Numbered from the stretch's first letter, positions 10,295 to 23,494 are shown. The stretch: 64,000 nt of DNA from Taenia hydatigena (GCA_036345935.2 JADWOT020000010.1:1078633-1142632); one strand, 5' to 3'. Translations and numbers: made by a program. Notes: a model not told the origin generated them from the sequence alone.

Positions 10295-13200
10295 TGATTA
10301 GACATCTTTGCTTAAGCTTACACCGAGCTTTCCTTTCGCATTTCCTTGTCGGGTTTGCGGGACGCATCAGCGAATAGAAGTTCTGTTAACAATTTTACCT
10401 TAGGGCTTTATTGCATGATCGCATTTAAAATTCTATTAAACCACTCTTTTGTTTTTTTGATTTACATAAGTACAGCCTTTGATTTCTACTACCTTTAGGC
10501 TTAGGAGAAGTAATTGAAGCGTGCGACTGCAGTGCTTTTATCCTAGAGTAGATTTGGGTCATAATTATGGTTGAATGATTGCATTCCTGCATGACAATCA
10601 TGCAAATTTTACTTAAAGCGATAACACGAATTCCTTGAAAGTGTAACAAAGGTATTTGAAATCAAGTAAAGTTGAACTAGATGCAGAAATCATTGTGGTA
10701 TCAGTTTTGCCAGGTAAGTCTGAGCTCCTAATTTTCCACCTCAAATAGTTGATGGCTTGCATTAATTTCATCTTCCGGCCCGTTTTGATCCCACATGTGA
10801 ATATCGTGCGACATTTGAAAGTGCAATATGATTGAATATGCGGTTTTCCAATTCAATCAAATTTTAGAGACAAGGATTAGACTTTTGCCTGTTGGAGAGT
10901 GACCTGCTGAAGGCACTAATGAATGCCTGCCATCACAAGTTTAACAGCAATATTGCTTTGGCTTTGTATTTATTAGAGCATTTGCCTGGCGTTTTTAAAT
11001 AGTTCTTGACCATACCGTATAATGAAATAATCACTGCCTTGCTATGCACCAGAGGTTATTATAATTGGCTTCATTGTCAATCTTGGTGCAAGGTAACAAT
11101 TGGCTCAAAATACATCATCGCTATCTCTATCGCCATCTTTGTGGGTGATTTGACAATTTCTTCACTCAACTATAGTTCGTGCAGATTAAACTGTTTTAAA
11201 CACCAGGAGAGCTCTAGTCGCAAAAAGAAATACCAAGTGCAAGGCGTCGAGTACAAGCAGCCTAGAATTGGCAGCGCACTCAATTTAGAGCGCATTTGCA
11301 TCGGCGGCTCCTCTTCATCTCTTCTGCCTCCTTTGCATGCCCTACCACGCATTAAGCTCGACCAAGCAATGAAGCATAAAGGCAAGTGATGGTTGCTCCA
11401 ACAAACCCACGTACAAGCATTGCGACCAAATGCTTATATTAGACGGCACCGAGGGATACCTCGCGGCATGTGCCTCTAATCGATCACACGCGTCAGATTC
11501 GAAGAGGCCAGTCACAAAGCATGCCATCAGACATGCTCCTCTCCGCGTCGCATCGTTCTTTATACTCACCATGCTTTGCAGCGGCGTTCCTGCCATTCCT
11601 CTATTCATCAGTATCTATTTCCTGCTTTGTTTTTTTCCTTTCTCCTATGATCTTCTTGCCATCCTGTTCCTTAACTGAATCCTTTCACGTCTCAAGAAGT
11701 CAAAGCAGATGTATAAGGTAGAAACGGAGGCTGAGCTATGCTAAAAAAACTTCCTCTCTCTCTCTGTGACATCCCCTTCTTTTACTTGTGCACCATTACC
11801 ATATTAAGTAATATGCCTTCCGATGTAAATCACATGAAAAAATAATTGTTCCAAAGCGCCAAGAGTGCTCTAATTTAAAACATCTAAATTTGCTTTATAA
11901 AGGCAAATAAATTTGATTTTGCCCAGCCACCTGTCTTGATAAAAAGACAAGCGAGCCAGTTTATGACTCGATAGGAAACGAAAAGGACTAAGGCACGCCG
12001 CACCACAGCGCTGTGCAAAGTCATCGCACTGTGTCTATTTCCGATCCTTGTCTCCTCCAGCTGAGCATTCAATTAACTTCGCACATATTTAAGTTCAGCT
12101 ATAAGCACTATTGCCAAAAGTACTGCAGGTCACTAATTCATTCCGACATTGAATTAAGAATAGGCTTAAAAGGCGCATTTTGGCCCTTTCAATAGCAGTC
12201 TCTAGGACCAAATCATCGATTCCGTAGTAGATTTTTACTCTACACTACGTTTGCTGTGCCACAATTGCTTTCCATGTCTAAATAGCAGCATCAAGAAGGC
12301 TACTTCGGCAGCCATAACTGGCTCAATATGCATGCTCTTCCACGAAAGCACTGTGGGATTACGCATGACTTGGTTTGACGAGATTTGGCTAGGTCGGACT
12401 GGATCAGAACGCACTACACTACCCGCCTAGATCAGGTAATGACAGGTGTGGATTGATTGGGAAAGATGAGAGTAAACGGGGCTGTCTCATCTACCAAGCA
12501 TGCCGCATCCTCAGAGACACCATATACGTCAGCCTTGATATTCATTTGGCCCACTTGATGGACTCGATGCAGCTCTATACAATGTGATGTAAAACCCTCC
12601 CTTTCTTTTTCGCAGACATTAGGTAGCAAGTCGCACGCTTAAGGAGAAGGTCTGATGACCTATTCAAAATGGGTCGAAAGGAGCTCTCTTGTCAACGCCT
12701 CTAATCTCATGCCTACTCCAACGCACCTTCGCTGAGTGTCTCCTGTGTCTCCTACTACACTACATAGTCTCTTACGCATTGCGCCTTGCATTATGTCCCA
12801 CTGTGTCTGCTTACTAGATTGAACCAACGACAAAGAGAAGTGCACACTCCCTGCATCAATTTACTTGTCTTTATTTAGTTTCCTTAGGGCAACACGAGGA
12901 CGTCTAACCTCTCCGCCTTCCTTACGCTAATCTAACCTTTCCCGCCTTTAAGCACATCATCAATTTATACACCTGCCTCCTCCTCCTCCATTTTCGTTGA
13001 CCATTAGTGCCATATTTTTAATAAAACTTCCTATCCCCACTAGTCTTACTCCAAATTAGGACATGATGCAATAATGAGAAGATCATCACCTAAATCAGAA
13101 CAGTATGGACTGGACTTGATCTGTCCCACTCACGCCTTACCTGAAACCGACTCCACTTTGATATAGCTCGGCCTGAACTATTGTTCATTCTGAATTTCCA

Positions 13201-16200
13201 TTTGCCTCTTCTTAAGGTAAAAATGACGTGAATTATAAAATCAGCATAGGCTCTCATGCCAGCGAAAAGCAGTTGCCGATTGTGCCATCACTATTTCACG
13301 CTGCCTGTGAGGGTGCGAGACAAAGGCGCCCATCGATCAAAGGGATACACTGCAAGCAATGGGCGGTGAACCATATGGCGGACTCAAAGTTCTGCCTCCG
13401 ACCCAATTTGTCATTTAAGTGTGCTGACCCACTCACCAGCATCGTGTGACACCGCATCAACTAGAAGACAATAAAAGCAAGCGCGGCACAGCATGCGTGG
13501 TGCAGGGTAGAAAATTCATTTAAAAATCGGTTAATCGCCCCTAAAGATCACAATTGCTTTGATGCGTATCCCCGATCCTTTCATGGAGAAATTGTTGTCT
13601 TGCATTGCAATTGGCAGTAGTAATCCATTCGGTTCCTCGGTAGGTGCGCTGTTACATTAAAGTTTAGCTAAAGGGGACAAAGGAATGATTGAGATAGAGG
13701 GGAAGATGCAAAGATAGTAAGTGTGAAAATAAGGAGGTTTAGCAATGACAAAAAAAGGTATGGAAACAGACAATGTATGAAGATTATGCACTATTCTTTA
13801 AAGTGTCAACAGTTAGGGCAAAGAGACACTGTAAAATTAAGAACTCAATGAATTTCTGTTGAGATAACAAACGTGTGCTTTTTTGTACAGCCAAAATCTA
13901 GCCCGATGGGAATTATTGCCTTGCATTACGAAAGACGGTGGCGGCGCATGCATTTTCCTCGGTGAGAGCAAAGTAACATGAATACTCAGTCAAAAGAGAC
14001 AGAGGAATGACTAGGATAGAGGTAAGGCAATGAGAAGCCGTAGGAATTAAAAAGAGATGGTAGAAGTGGATAGCTTCGCTGAGTGCTATAGCACAGTGTG
14101 CCATATTTCGTTTCCTCCTGCTCCCATCCGTTCCAAAAGAATTTACTTGCCCTCGCGTTTAGCTGCTAGACTAAATAAAATATGAGGAGAATCGACTTGA
14201 TGGCAGGGATATCAATCTCATGAATGGAACACTCATGGGAAACTGATCGTAGTTTTTACATACTTACAAGTCACTCATTTACTCGTGCTCTCAGTTGTAT
14301 ACCAAAAAAAACCTTGTATCTACCAGCTCTGTGATAAATAAGTGCTTCTGTTTCGCTTCACAACTCAAGAGGCAACGCATAGTTATGCCTCGACGTGTGA
14401 AACGCACTAGGCTACCTGTTGCAACAAAGCTGAATGTGAATAAGGGAGTAAAGAAGGACTGAATGGAGATGATTTAGGAGTAGAAGGAAATGTAATGACA
14501 TAGCAAGCATTGGCTTTCTGACTTTTTATCTCTTCTAGTACTTTGACGTCTTTTGAATGGCCGGGTGGGATGCTGGTAGATTACAAACAGACGAATAAGG
14601 AGGTGGCACAGGTGGTCGATGAAGTATAGACCTAATGTGAATGGATTACAAGGCGGAACTGACAAAGAACTTGGTAGTAGGAAATAGGATAAAAGGTAGA
14701 AGGCAAGGGAATGCTAATGTTTGCATTAACTAAGGCCGAGTGAGGTAGCGTTTGAGTCGGATGAAGCACTTTAACTTTATCCATTGATGTTATTCGGCAC
14801 TTGGGTGCAGATATGATTATAAAATTTGCCATTAGTTGTAAACAGCCTTCTTTAGGTGAAATTTTTTGATAAAAAGTCTACAAGGCAGCATAATGAATAG
14901 CAGTCTGCATTGAGAATGAATACACTGGTTGGACATGGCGATTCGGCAGGCCACAACTCTGTCTCGTCTTTGCCGTTGAGACGCAGGAGGTAATCAACCT
15001 TGCGAATGCCCCTTAAATGCAGTTTAAGTGGTACATTATCAAATCAACAAGCGCTTCGGATGACCTGCTATTGATTCACTTCATATGATTGCGCAAGGGG
15101 ACTTTAATTCCATGCAGGAATCAACTACTGCATTGATTTTGCATCTGAAATAACGCGGAACTACGTTTAGTGCTCTGTAATTGCACTATTGGCTTATATA
15201 GTAAGTCCAATTACTTCTTAGGCCTTCAATATTGAGGCGTTTAATTTAAAAAATGTACTTGGGCTTTGTCCAGGTGTCTAGCACAATGCCCTTGATTTGA
15301 TTTTCTTTAGTATGTTGTTGCGTAACTTGACCTTCAATACTGATTATAGACTCATTTGAATTCCGTCTAAACATGGAGAAATAATGGCTTAAAAGGTCTT
15401 GGTTGGCCTTAGATTTGAAAAGATGGATCTCACATTTCTCGGCTCACTTCTTATCTCAGGTTGTGTTGAAGTGGACTTACATGCAGTGGAGGGTGCATAT
15501 TTTCTTAACTTATTGCCTCCTAGAGTGAAAATGTGTGCTTTTCCTATACTTGACGTCGACCAGGGCGTGGATGAACCTGGTAGGTATTTAATTTCATTTC
15601 AAAGCACAAACGCCGATAAATAGTTAGCGAAAGTAAGCTTCCTAATAAGGTCATGATGAGAAATGGGTTATGTGTGAGGAGACAAGGACACAGTCGCAGG
15701 ATCGCATTTCGAGTATGCACAAGTCGGCCTAACCTATACATTAATGGTTGCGCGACTGCAAATGTAATGGATACACAAATGCCATTCTGAATCAAAAATG
15801 TGCTTGCCGCTAGTTCTCCTTGTTGAAGTCATCACCTCTCAGACTTTAATTGAGCAAAGCACACTTGGAACGGTAAACAGGCATCATCCCATCCTTGGGA
15901 CATCCAATGAACACTTATCCTGTGTCAGTCGATATGACTAAATTTTCTAATCAATCAGGAATGGAAGTAATGCCTCCTGATTTCCATCACCAACTCACAG
16001 CTCTACTTCTGATGCTGCATGATAGAGAAATGGTCAACGAACTGTGGAACAGGGACTGCTGACCAACTAAATGTTAGACGGGATGAATAGTTAGAAGAGA
16101 GGAAAACTGAGCTTCCGACAAGGTGTCAGTGGAGTTCATGATAGCTGTATCAGAGCCAGTACCGACTACTGATTGAGTAGTTCTTTCCATGCATTCTGCG

Positions 16201-16261
16201 TGCTCTCAATTAATAGCAACTTAGAAGCACAGATTGTTAATTTTGAGGTTGAAGCACACAT

Positions 16262-16485
16262 GATTAGATAGTATTAATATTAGATAATATGTCTCCTAGT
16301 ACGCCAACACATGTTCACGCATAAAGATGCAACATAGCGCCGATCGGCAAAACACATGTATCATACATTTCAATTACGTTCTTGCACCCAGCTGAGAAAT
16401 GAGAACTGGCATTACTTTAAGTTGCTATGATGAATGGTCGACTAGTGTTATCAAGCAATTCTTCCAAATTCCTCAGAGCGTGGGT
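16262..16485 (-). repeat. Outer decayed edge of palindrome P1, right
   Basis: Inverted match to 1237-1460 with many substitutions. For example, both sides keep CTAGTCGACCATTCATC-like sequence and TAATATTAATA. Homology stops near 16485. Confidence 0.7.
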
Positions 16486-17500
16486 CATGCGAGTAGGTTA
16501 GGTAGTACTATGAGCGTGGCTTCACACTAAGCATCTGTGCTAGCTCTCCGATGTCAGCTGCTGAATGTAAAAGACTAAATTCCACACCAGAAATATTTTT
16601 GCGGTGCTCGATCCCTGCGATTCTATTATGGAAGTAGCCAGCAGTTTGCGTATATTTTACTGCTCACTAATAGGATTCTTGTCTTAATTGCGATGTTTTA
16701 ACAATGCGAAAATTCGCAAATTGCAAAGAATAATTTGAGTGAGCTGCTAGCGCAACGCAATACACGTGCTTACCCCAGACGTGCACCTGTTTATCTACCT
16801 CCTGCCAGGTACGCTGAACAATTAAGAGAACCTGACTCAGTCGGACTACTTGGGCCATTCTGAGGCAAGTGCACATCATGAGGAACCAATGGCTCTATTA
16901 CTTTACGGTGCAACTTGTTGCCTTAAATTCCTTGCGATTGATGGCATTCACCGCGTGCACGCTGTGAAAGCCTGTTAAGGCTAGAACAACTAATAAAATT
17001 TGTGCGGTTTTTAAGGAACACCAATGGCAAATGTACGACAAGCTACAGGACTGATTTATTGCAAAAGGCAGTAAATAATGAAATGTAAGTTTTTTTGCGA
17101 AAATATCTCAATTTCACATCTGCTAATTTAACGAATCCAACATGGAGAGTAGCAGGCGGTAACAGGTGACTTACAGAGAAGTTCGAGGTGCTATTTTCAT
17201 TCCGTGCATGCATCTAACATTGGAGAAGAGAAACACAAGCGATTACAATCATTGGCTCCAACAATTTTACGACTATGAAGTTTCTTTTTCTGCTTTGTTA
17301 AGCAAAATAAACAAGGGATTAGAAAAGGTATCAGGATTTCTAAGCAAATTTTCTTAGCATAGTTTTCTATGAACTTGGTGTGTTCGCAAAGTGTTTAACG
17401 CTAGTTTATCCTACTGCACCATTCAAAAGCAAGAATTTTGCTTGTGTTTCTTGTTTACGCAATTTCATTGGGACGTAGACTGATAGCGCCTTTTCTGCTT
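16486..17500. other. No gene recognised between palindromes P1 and P3
   Basis: Short unrelated frames only (for example 16667-16879 minus and 17166-17357 plus), none with a recognisable motif. Weak similarity to the P1 arm starts at about 17.5 kb. Confidence 0.45.
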
Positions 17501-17683
17501 GAACAGGCGTGTTACACAGTCTGCCAACCAAAGCACCGGAAACTATAAATGTACAATAAAGAGAAACCCTAAAATAACCGAGTGCACTAATAGAGAAAAA
17601 AGATCATCTCCGTTCGAATATGCTAGTTCATCCCGTGTGACCAGCAAAGAAACCCTGGAGGGAAGTCTGGTGTAACTTAGAAT

Positions 17684-18112
17684 ACAAATATCGAATCATT
17701 TATTAAGCCGTTACAAGCGATAAACAGGTACAATAGCACTTGTGAAACGTTCAAAATAAGGGGACAGTAGGGGAGGGCATGCACACCGCCCACTAGCTTC
17801 TTCACCTCCATGGCATGCGGAGGCTTCTGCACAGGCGTCGGTGTGAGCACAACCTCGGTGGTGGTCGCTGTTTACCACCATTGCTGCGACCATCCCCACG
17901 GCTGGCCACACGGCGACTACCATTGCGGCTTCTTCTCACACAACCACTCACACGGCGACCAGCAGTGCGGCTTCTGCTCAGACCACAATGCCCACTTCCA
18001 CGGGTACGAATATGGCCAACTCTCCCACTGTCTCTGCTTTCTTTGGACTGACCTGCGTGCTGCGGTGTGTCGGCTTATATATCAGTTGCCTTGTTTCTAA
18101 TTGTCCCACGTG
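17684..18112 (+). repeat. Palindrome P3, left homogenised arm
   Basis: Near-identical inverted match to 19426-19868 (429 against 443 nt; the difference is a single 14 nt gap). Outside the core, the left flank (about 17.56-17.68 kb) and the inner flank keep only about 75-80% similarity to their partners. The inner border falls at a CACGTG hexamer. This is the same family as P1, but considerably diverged from it. Confidence 0.85.
17714..18081 (-). pseudogene. Tryptophan-rich unit, copy C (start codon deleted)
   Basis: The TATA box survives (TATATAAG, 18074-18081 minus) and so does the downstream AATAAA (17699-17704). Compared with copy D in the opposite arm, 14 nt between two GTGGGAGA repeats are missing, and with them the ATG. 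Because copies B and D both have an ATG here, loss by slippage in C is simpler than gain in D. The body also has the TGG-to-TAG change seen in D. The antisense frame (17810-18100) is Cys/His-rich, but it is simply the complement of the Trp/Pro-coding repeat. Confidence 0.6.
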
Positions 18113-19425
18113 GCCCTCGTGCTCATTGTGCCTTCAGCTCTGCACTGTTACTTGCCAATCTTTAACAATGCTCTCGTGATATTCACGTTTTCAGGTGATC
18201 TTTTGGGTGATGCCTAGTCTGTGAATTGCAAACAACTGACTTCGTATAGTATTTTTTTCACTTTAGTGTTGAAGTTAATAAAAAGCCAGCAATTTTTATG
18301 AATGGCTACCGGCTTTGCTAACACACAGTTCGTAGAGCACAGGGTGGCATCAAACAGTGCCAAACCGCTAAACTAGCTTCGTTTATATTATCGTGATAAT
18401 AACGTTGGAAGGAAATATTCCATTAGCATCAACTGTGCAGAGCTTGGTCTGTATGGCACAATCTAATGTGTGCGACCGCAGGTAAAACGGTTTTGGGTTT
18501 CGTTTAGGCTGCATTACGCCTTGATTGCTCACACGACCTCCTAGATGGTTTTTCTTCAGGCACAATTCTTTGTTCATACCACTGAGACTTGCTGCAATTT
18601 TGCCTGTAGATATAGCGTTAGTCAAGTCATGCGGTGAGACATGCCTCAGCTGAATTTTTAACCCTTCGATCGCTTAAAAATCAGCAAGTGCACTGAGTCT
18701 TCAACAATGTTGCGACACACAATCACACCTCAAATAAAAGCATTCCGCACATTTGTAAAACGGGTTGTGAAGCTATTCGATAGGTGGAGGAGAACTTTCA
18801 CAGATTGATAAGCAGACCAATTCAGATATTTAGTTAACAAGGCTGTCATCCTTTCTCAACTCCAGGTCATATTTATTGAAGTAATGCAATAGATATTAAA
18901 AAAGATATTATAAATATTTGTGGTAGTCTTGGCAATGCTTGATGCAATTCTGTTTCGGGAACGCTGAATTCTCAGCGCATTGTCTCGCAGTACAGCTTCA
19001 CTGAACAAACTGCTTCTAATAATCTATTAGTCTGCAATGGTACAAGATCAAGTTCCAAACGCCTTTATTATTGTGCTCTTCACGAGCAGAAATGTGTATA
19101 TGAGGCCTCCAATAGTGAGTGCGCAGAAGCGCTAATTGCCTAGGGCAGAACTGCTTGACGCAAACGGATTTAAACTTGGTCATGCTTAAGACCGCATGCA
19201 GGTATGCGCACAGATTGCTTGCAGATAACATCGTTTGATGGACCCCTAAGTGATTGTTAATCGATGTAGCGTGTACAAATGAGCAAGAAATTACAGTTAC
19301 TTTTAAATTCGCGATCGATTACCAATCTGTTGTGGGTCATCACTTCGGATAAAATTTATTATGTATAAATCCAATACGGTGGTAAAGCAAGAGTGCAGAG
19401 CTAAAGCTACAATGAGCACAAGGGT
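18113..19425. other. Spacer of palindrome P3, decayed copy of the P1 spacer
   Basis: Similar to 8090-9175 in the same orientation (for example the stretch around GTTGGAAGGAAATATT at 18412 and GTTGAAAGGAAATATT at 8147). The part equivalent to about 9176-9777 is absent: sequence jumps from TTTATTATGTATAA-like bases to the arm near 19380. No open frame is maintained relative to P1. Confidence 0.7.
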
Positions 19426-19868
19426 CACGTGGGACAATTAGAAACAAGGCAACTGATATATAAGCCGACACACCGCAGCACGCAGGTCAGTCCAAAGAAA
19501 GCAGAGACAGTGGGAGAAATGGAGTGGGAGAGTTGGCCATATTCGTACCCGTGGAAGTGGGCATTGTGGTCTGAGCAGAAGCCGCACTGCTGGTCGCCGT
19601 GTGAGTGGTTGTGTGAGAAGAAGCCGCAATGGTAGTCGCCGTGTGGCCAGCCGTGGGGATGGTCGCAGCAATGGTGGTAAACAGCGACCACCACCGAGGT
19701 TGTGCTCACACCGACGCCTGTGCAGAAGCCTCCGCATGCCATGGAGGTGAAGAAGCTAGTGGGCGGTGTGCATGCCCTCCCCTACTGTCCCCTTATTTTG
19801 AACGTTTCACAAGTGCTATTGTACCTGTTTATCGCTTGTAACGGCTTAATAAATGATTCGATATTTGT
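19426..19868 (-). repeat. Palindrome P3, right homogenised arm
   Basis: Partner of 17684-18112. Identity ends abruptly after ATATTTGT at 19868, where the left partner continues ATTCTAAGTT and the right one GCTCCAACTT. Confidence 0.85.
19519..19635 (+). pseudogene. Tryptophan-rich unit, copy D (truncated, 38 aa)
   Basis: TATA at 19457-19464, ATG at 19519, AATAAA at 19848. Relative to copies A/B the frame lacks 48 nt (16 codons, in frame) near the middle. It ends early at a TAG where the intact copies read TGG, leaving 38 residues that include SYPWKW, WSPCEW and EKKPQW. The bases after the stop still match the rest of the intact ORF. This is either a shorter functional variant or a decaying copy. 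Confidence 0.5.
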
Positions 19869-22000
19869 GCTCCAACTTGCACCGATCTTTCCTTCTGTGT
19901 TTCTTTGTTGGTCACACTGGATACATTGGCGAAACATGTCATTCGAGTACCTGTAACTGGATGCTCTGTTACATGATCGGAGTAAAATGCTACCATATTT
20001 ATTATTATTTTCTTTTTCTGTTCTTTGCAGGCTATAAGCACCACCCTTGAATTCTATCACTTTTTTCCATAAATAAAATAGTTAAAGTCTTGTCCGGCAG
20101 TAGCTTTAATGTACTAATGTGGTTAAAAGGAAATATTCCCGTATCGTCACTTATGTGATTCGTATATGGAGCGATGACACACGTTCCTTGAAGGCGTAGG
20201 GAGTGGAATTGAATTTAAGCAAATTTTTGCGAGACGTAGAAGTCAATGTGGTATCAGGTTTGCTGCATAAATCTAAACTCCTAATTGTCTACTTAATTCT
20301 GTTGATGGTTTGTTATAATTCCATCCTATGGCACATCGTGATCCCACACGTGAGCACCGTGCAACATTTAAAATGCAGAACGGCTGACCTTGCAATCTTC
20401 CATTTTCATCGACTTTCAGGGACAAGGATTCGGCTTTGGCCTGCCAAACAATGGTGTGCTGAAGGGATTATTGAATGCCTGTCTTGAGTATGTTTTTATT
20501 GATGTATTTCCTGCCATTTTTAAGTAGGGCTTAAACATACCGCGCAACAAAATAATCAAATTTGTACAAATTACTGCCTTACTATGCATTTGAACTTATT
20601 GTAATTACCTCTATTAACCTTCCTGGTGCAAGGTACTAGTTGGCTCAAAGCACACCTTCGCTAGCTCCACCGAAATCGTCTCGTGTTGCTTGAGGCGCTT
20701 CTAGGCGCCTAAAAGGCTTTAGCTGCAAAAAGAAACATCAGGCGCTAAACGCCGGGCACAAGCAGACTAGAATTAACACCACATCTAATTTGTAGCACAT
20801 TAGTATTGGTGACTACTCATTCTCTTCCACCTCTTTCGCATGCAATAAAATGAACAAAGTTTGACAAAGTTAGGAAAACACGATGGTACTAGGTATGCTG
20901 TAAAAAGCCCACTCCAGATGGCACTAAGCGACACCACGCGGCCGTGCCACTAATTGATTTACACGTGTCAGATTCAAGGAGGTCAATCACAAAGCTTGCC
21001 ATCAGACACGCTCTTCTACGTGTTGTATCGCCCGCTATTATTCATCATGCTTTGCATTGCCGATCCTACCCTTCCGGTATTCGCCAGCGTCTCCCTCCTG
21101 TTTCTATATCCCTCTCGCCTCTGATCTTCTTTCCACTCCGTTTCTCTGTCTTCACCCTCTTCATCTTCTCGTCACTTATTTGCGTAGGCCACTTCAATAT
21201 TATCACACATGCTCTCTGATGCAAGTCACATGGAAAAGGAATTGTGACTAGCCTTTTTAGTTGTCACATACCAAAACATTTAACCTTTTTATAAAGACAG
21301 ATTTGATGAAGTTACTCCCTAGTCAACTGTCTAGGGCAATAAGCAATCGATTCAGATGAGGAAGATATGTGAGAAGGAAGGACTAAGGCATGCTGCACCA
21401 CAACACCGTACAGTGTCATCTTACAGTGACCATTTTTAACCCTTGCCTCCTTCAGCTGAAAATTCACTTAACTTTGCACCTGCTGGTGGACAGCAATGGT
21501 CACTTTTGCAAGTCGGAATGTAAGACAACAATTGTTCCAGGCACCGAATAGGGAATACGCATCGTAAACACACATTCGAATCCTACACTACGTATGCTGC
21601 CTGTTGTAGCGTAATTTTTACGCCTCTAATATGCCCCTACAATTGCCAAAATAACAGCAGCGTTAGGCGTAATACTGATGGATAGCAACTTGCTTAATAT
21701 TCATGCCCCTCTGCGAAATCATTGCAGCAAGGCACGCAAGGCTAGATCTGACTTGATCAAACTGAACCCGAACAGACTAAACTACTCACGTAATCTTCAA
21801 AAAGGGTCGCGATCCCATCCGATTTAAGTTTCATACCATCTGTAATACCAAGAAAGGCCAAATATATACGGCTGATGTCTTTATTAACACATGAGATCCC
21901 ACTAGCTAGTAAAACAATGTTAAATAATGGAATCACGGCACCACGAGGTAAGATGCCAAGATAAAAGTTATCGTCTTAGAGGTAAAAATAAATCAAGCAA
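19869..22000 (-). repeat. Decayed one-sided extension of P3, similar to the P1 right arm
   Basis: The sequence follows the order of 10300-12600 with frequent substitutions and gaps. Anchors include TTCCTTGAA and GTGGTATCAG near 20.19-20.26 kb (10.63-10.70 kb), the GGTGCAAGGTA region at 20.63 kb (11.08 kb), ACGTGTCAGATTC near 20.96 kb (11.49 kb) and CTACACTACG at 21.58 kb (12.24 kb). No frame from the P1 arm stays open here, which argues against coding function of those arm ORFs. No equivalent extension was seen left of P3. Confidence 0.7.
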
Positions 22001-22099
22001 AGTGAAAAATGGTTGGACAGCTACCTATACCGTTTGTTTTCCATGCATGCGCCAAATTCAGCCAACTAAGTTTCGTTCAAGCAGCATGTTACTGCAACA

Positions 22100-22870
22100 A
22101 CAAGGAGGACTTCTTCCGTCAGTTTCAATTGTCTCGTGTGGCCCTCGTGCTTACTATACTTTTAGCTCTTTACTCGTGCCTGCCGATCGTCATCGATGCT
22201 CTCGTAATGCCAGCATTTTCGGCTGACATTTTAGGTGTTGTCTAGACTGTGAATTGCATGTGACTTATCAGCATAATATTTTCTACTTAAGCGGTAAATT
22301 TGACGAGAAACTTAGCGACGGTCTATGAACGGTGACTGGCCTTGCCAATGCGCAGGACGTAGAGCACTGACCAGCATCGGACCGTACTAAATCACTAGAA
22401 CTGTATCATCTCTGGTGCCTATCATGCCGTTACTTTCTGGTTCACATGCAAGTGCAGACGCACGATGACAATTTGTGTGGTTGATTCAATGCCGCAACGC
22501 ACGATGTTTAGGAGTGCGCTTACATCTAGAAGTTATTTGCCTTCCACATGTAACCAAACTGTATACCAGCCAATAATGCCCATGCAGCCTCTTTCAGTCC
22601 ATGCAAAAGTCGGTCGCAAAGGACATAACACCCACCAGCCGAAATTTGCTTTAATTTTATGACTTCTGCGATATCATAACTACAGGCAATGTCATGGTTT
22701 ATTTGTGAGGCGGATAAAATTATTAGGCAGCATTTGTGCTTGCTGCAGGAGAACCAACTGAAGAAGTGCAATCTTCAGCAAAGCCCTTAATGATAGAATG
22801 CTAAATATAAACATGTGCATTTGGTTTATTACCATATAGGAGTTGGACGTAATAAATTTTCCTTATTTCT
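22100..22870 (+). repeat. Decayed fragment of the palindrome family (promoter side and spacer)
   Basis: Matches 24630-25330, and hence the inverted P1 core, with moderate divergence: CAATTGTCTCGTG at 22126, the CTCGTGCTTACT stretch, AGCATAATATTTTCT at 22270 and ATAAAATTATTAGGCAGCAT at 22715. It lacks the tryptophan-rich body, which lies on the missing side. It is a truncated solitary fragment. Confidence 0.7.
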
Positions 22871-23490
22871 GCTCCATACAATGTAGTTCGTAGACGTAAA
22901 TTTGACTCCATTCCATGCATTTTGACGTTACATTATTAATGTTCTTTCCTTTGGCCTACATCGTTACACGTTACAACAAACAGATAAGTTTTAGTTTGGC
23001 GCTGCATTTGGAATAGGTTTGCGGAAATATAAGGCTTGTATTGAAGCGATACAAATGGGTATTAATGCATGCCCATTGTGTCTGCTCAACACGAATCATA
23101 GCTTTAGATGGGGCTATCCCTCCTTCATCTTCCTGTCAGGTTCATACTGTAAAGCGTTTGTGATTTCACCTATATAGTGCTGGACCTGATGGCTGTGGAA
23201 TGGGTACTAGTCTATAGAAGTACAGCAGCGAAATGAAAGTGGCCGCTAGGATTTCACTGATCTCAAAGGTGGTGATGGTCACCAGAAATTGCATGAGGTG
23301 CAGAATGATGAAGTTGTCTGAACGCATTAGCTGTTGATGAACTGATTGTATGACTCCATTGCAGCAAATCTGTGCAAAGAAGTTAAGTGGTGATATCGGC
23401 AAGCGGGACACAAAACCCTCATTAATATATCTGCTTGGTTCTGGTCACTAGATTAGCAGATAAGAGGTATAAATTGCAAATGCTGAAATG
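22871..23490. other. No gene recognised
   Basis: Unique-looking sequence between two decayed palindrome fragments. The minus-strand frame 23166-23411 has no recognisable motif. Confidence 0.4.
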
Positions 23491-23494
23491 AGCA

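Larger units (their letters stand above)
9688..16262 (-). repeat. Palindrome P1, right arm (6.57 kb)
   Basis: Reverse complement of 1461-8034. Differences seen by eye include single substitutions mirroring positions near 4953 and 6265 and the small cluster at the outer end. Inner end: the arms stop matching perfectly just after GCATGCGACGATTCA (read from the left arm). Arm 1 then has a 30-base-shorter junction than arm 2. The inner 600 bases hold tryptophan-rich unit B. Further out I see no supported gene. Confidence 0.93.

Noticed and set aside
1461..16262. Palindrome as a pure sequencing or assembly fold-back artefact
   Set aside because: Arms differ at several bases, are separated by a 1.65 kb spacer, and are bordered by decayed homology on both sides, which an artefact would not create. 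Raw-read confirmation is still needed.
17810..18100. Cys/His/Gly-rich antisense frame resembling a metal-binding protein
   Set aside because: It is the complement of the TGG/CCG-rich tryptophan repeat. No promoter or poly(A) signal fits that strand.
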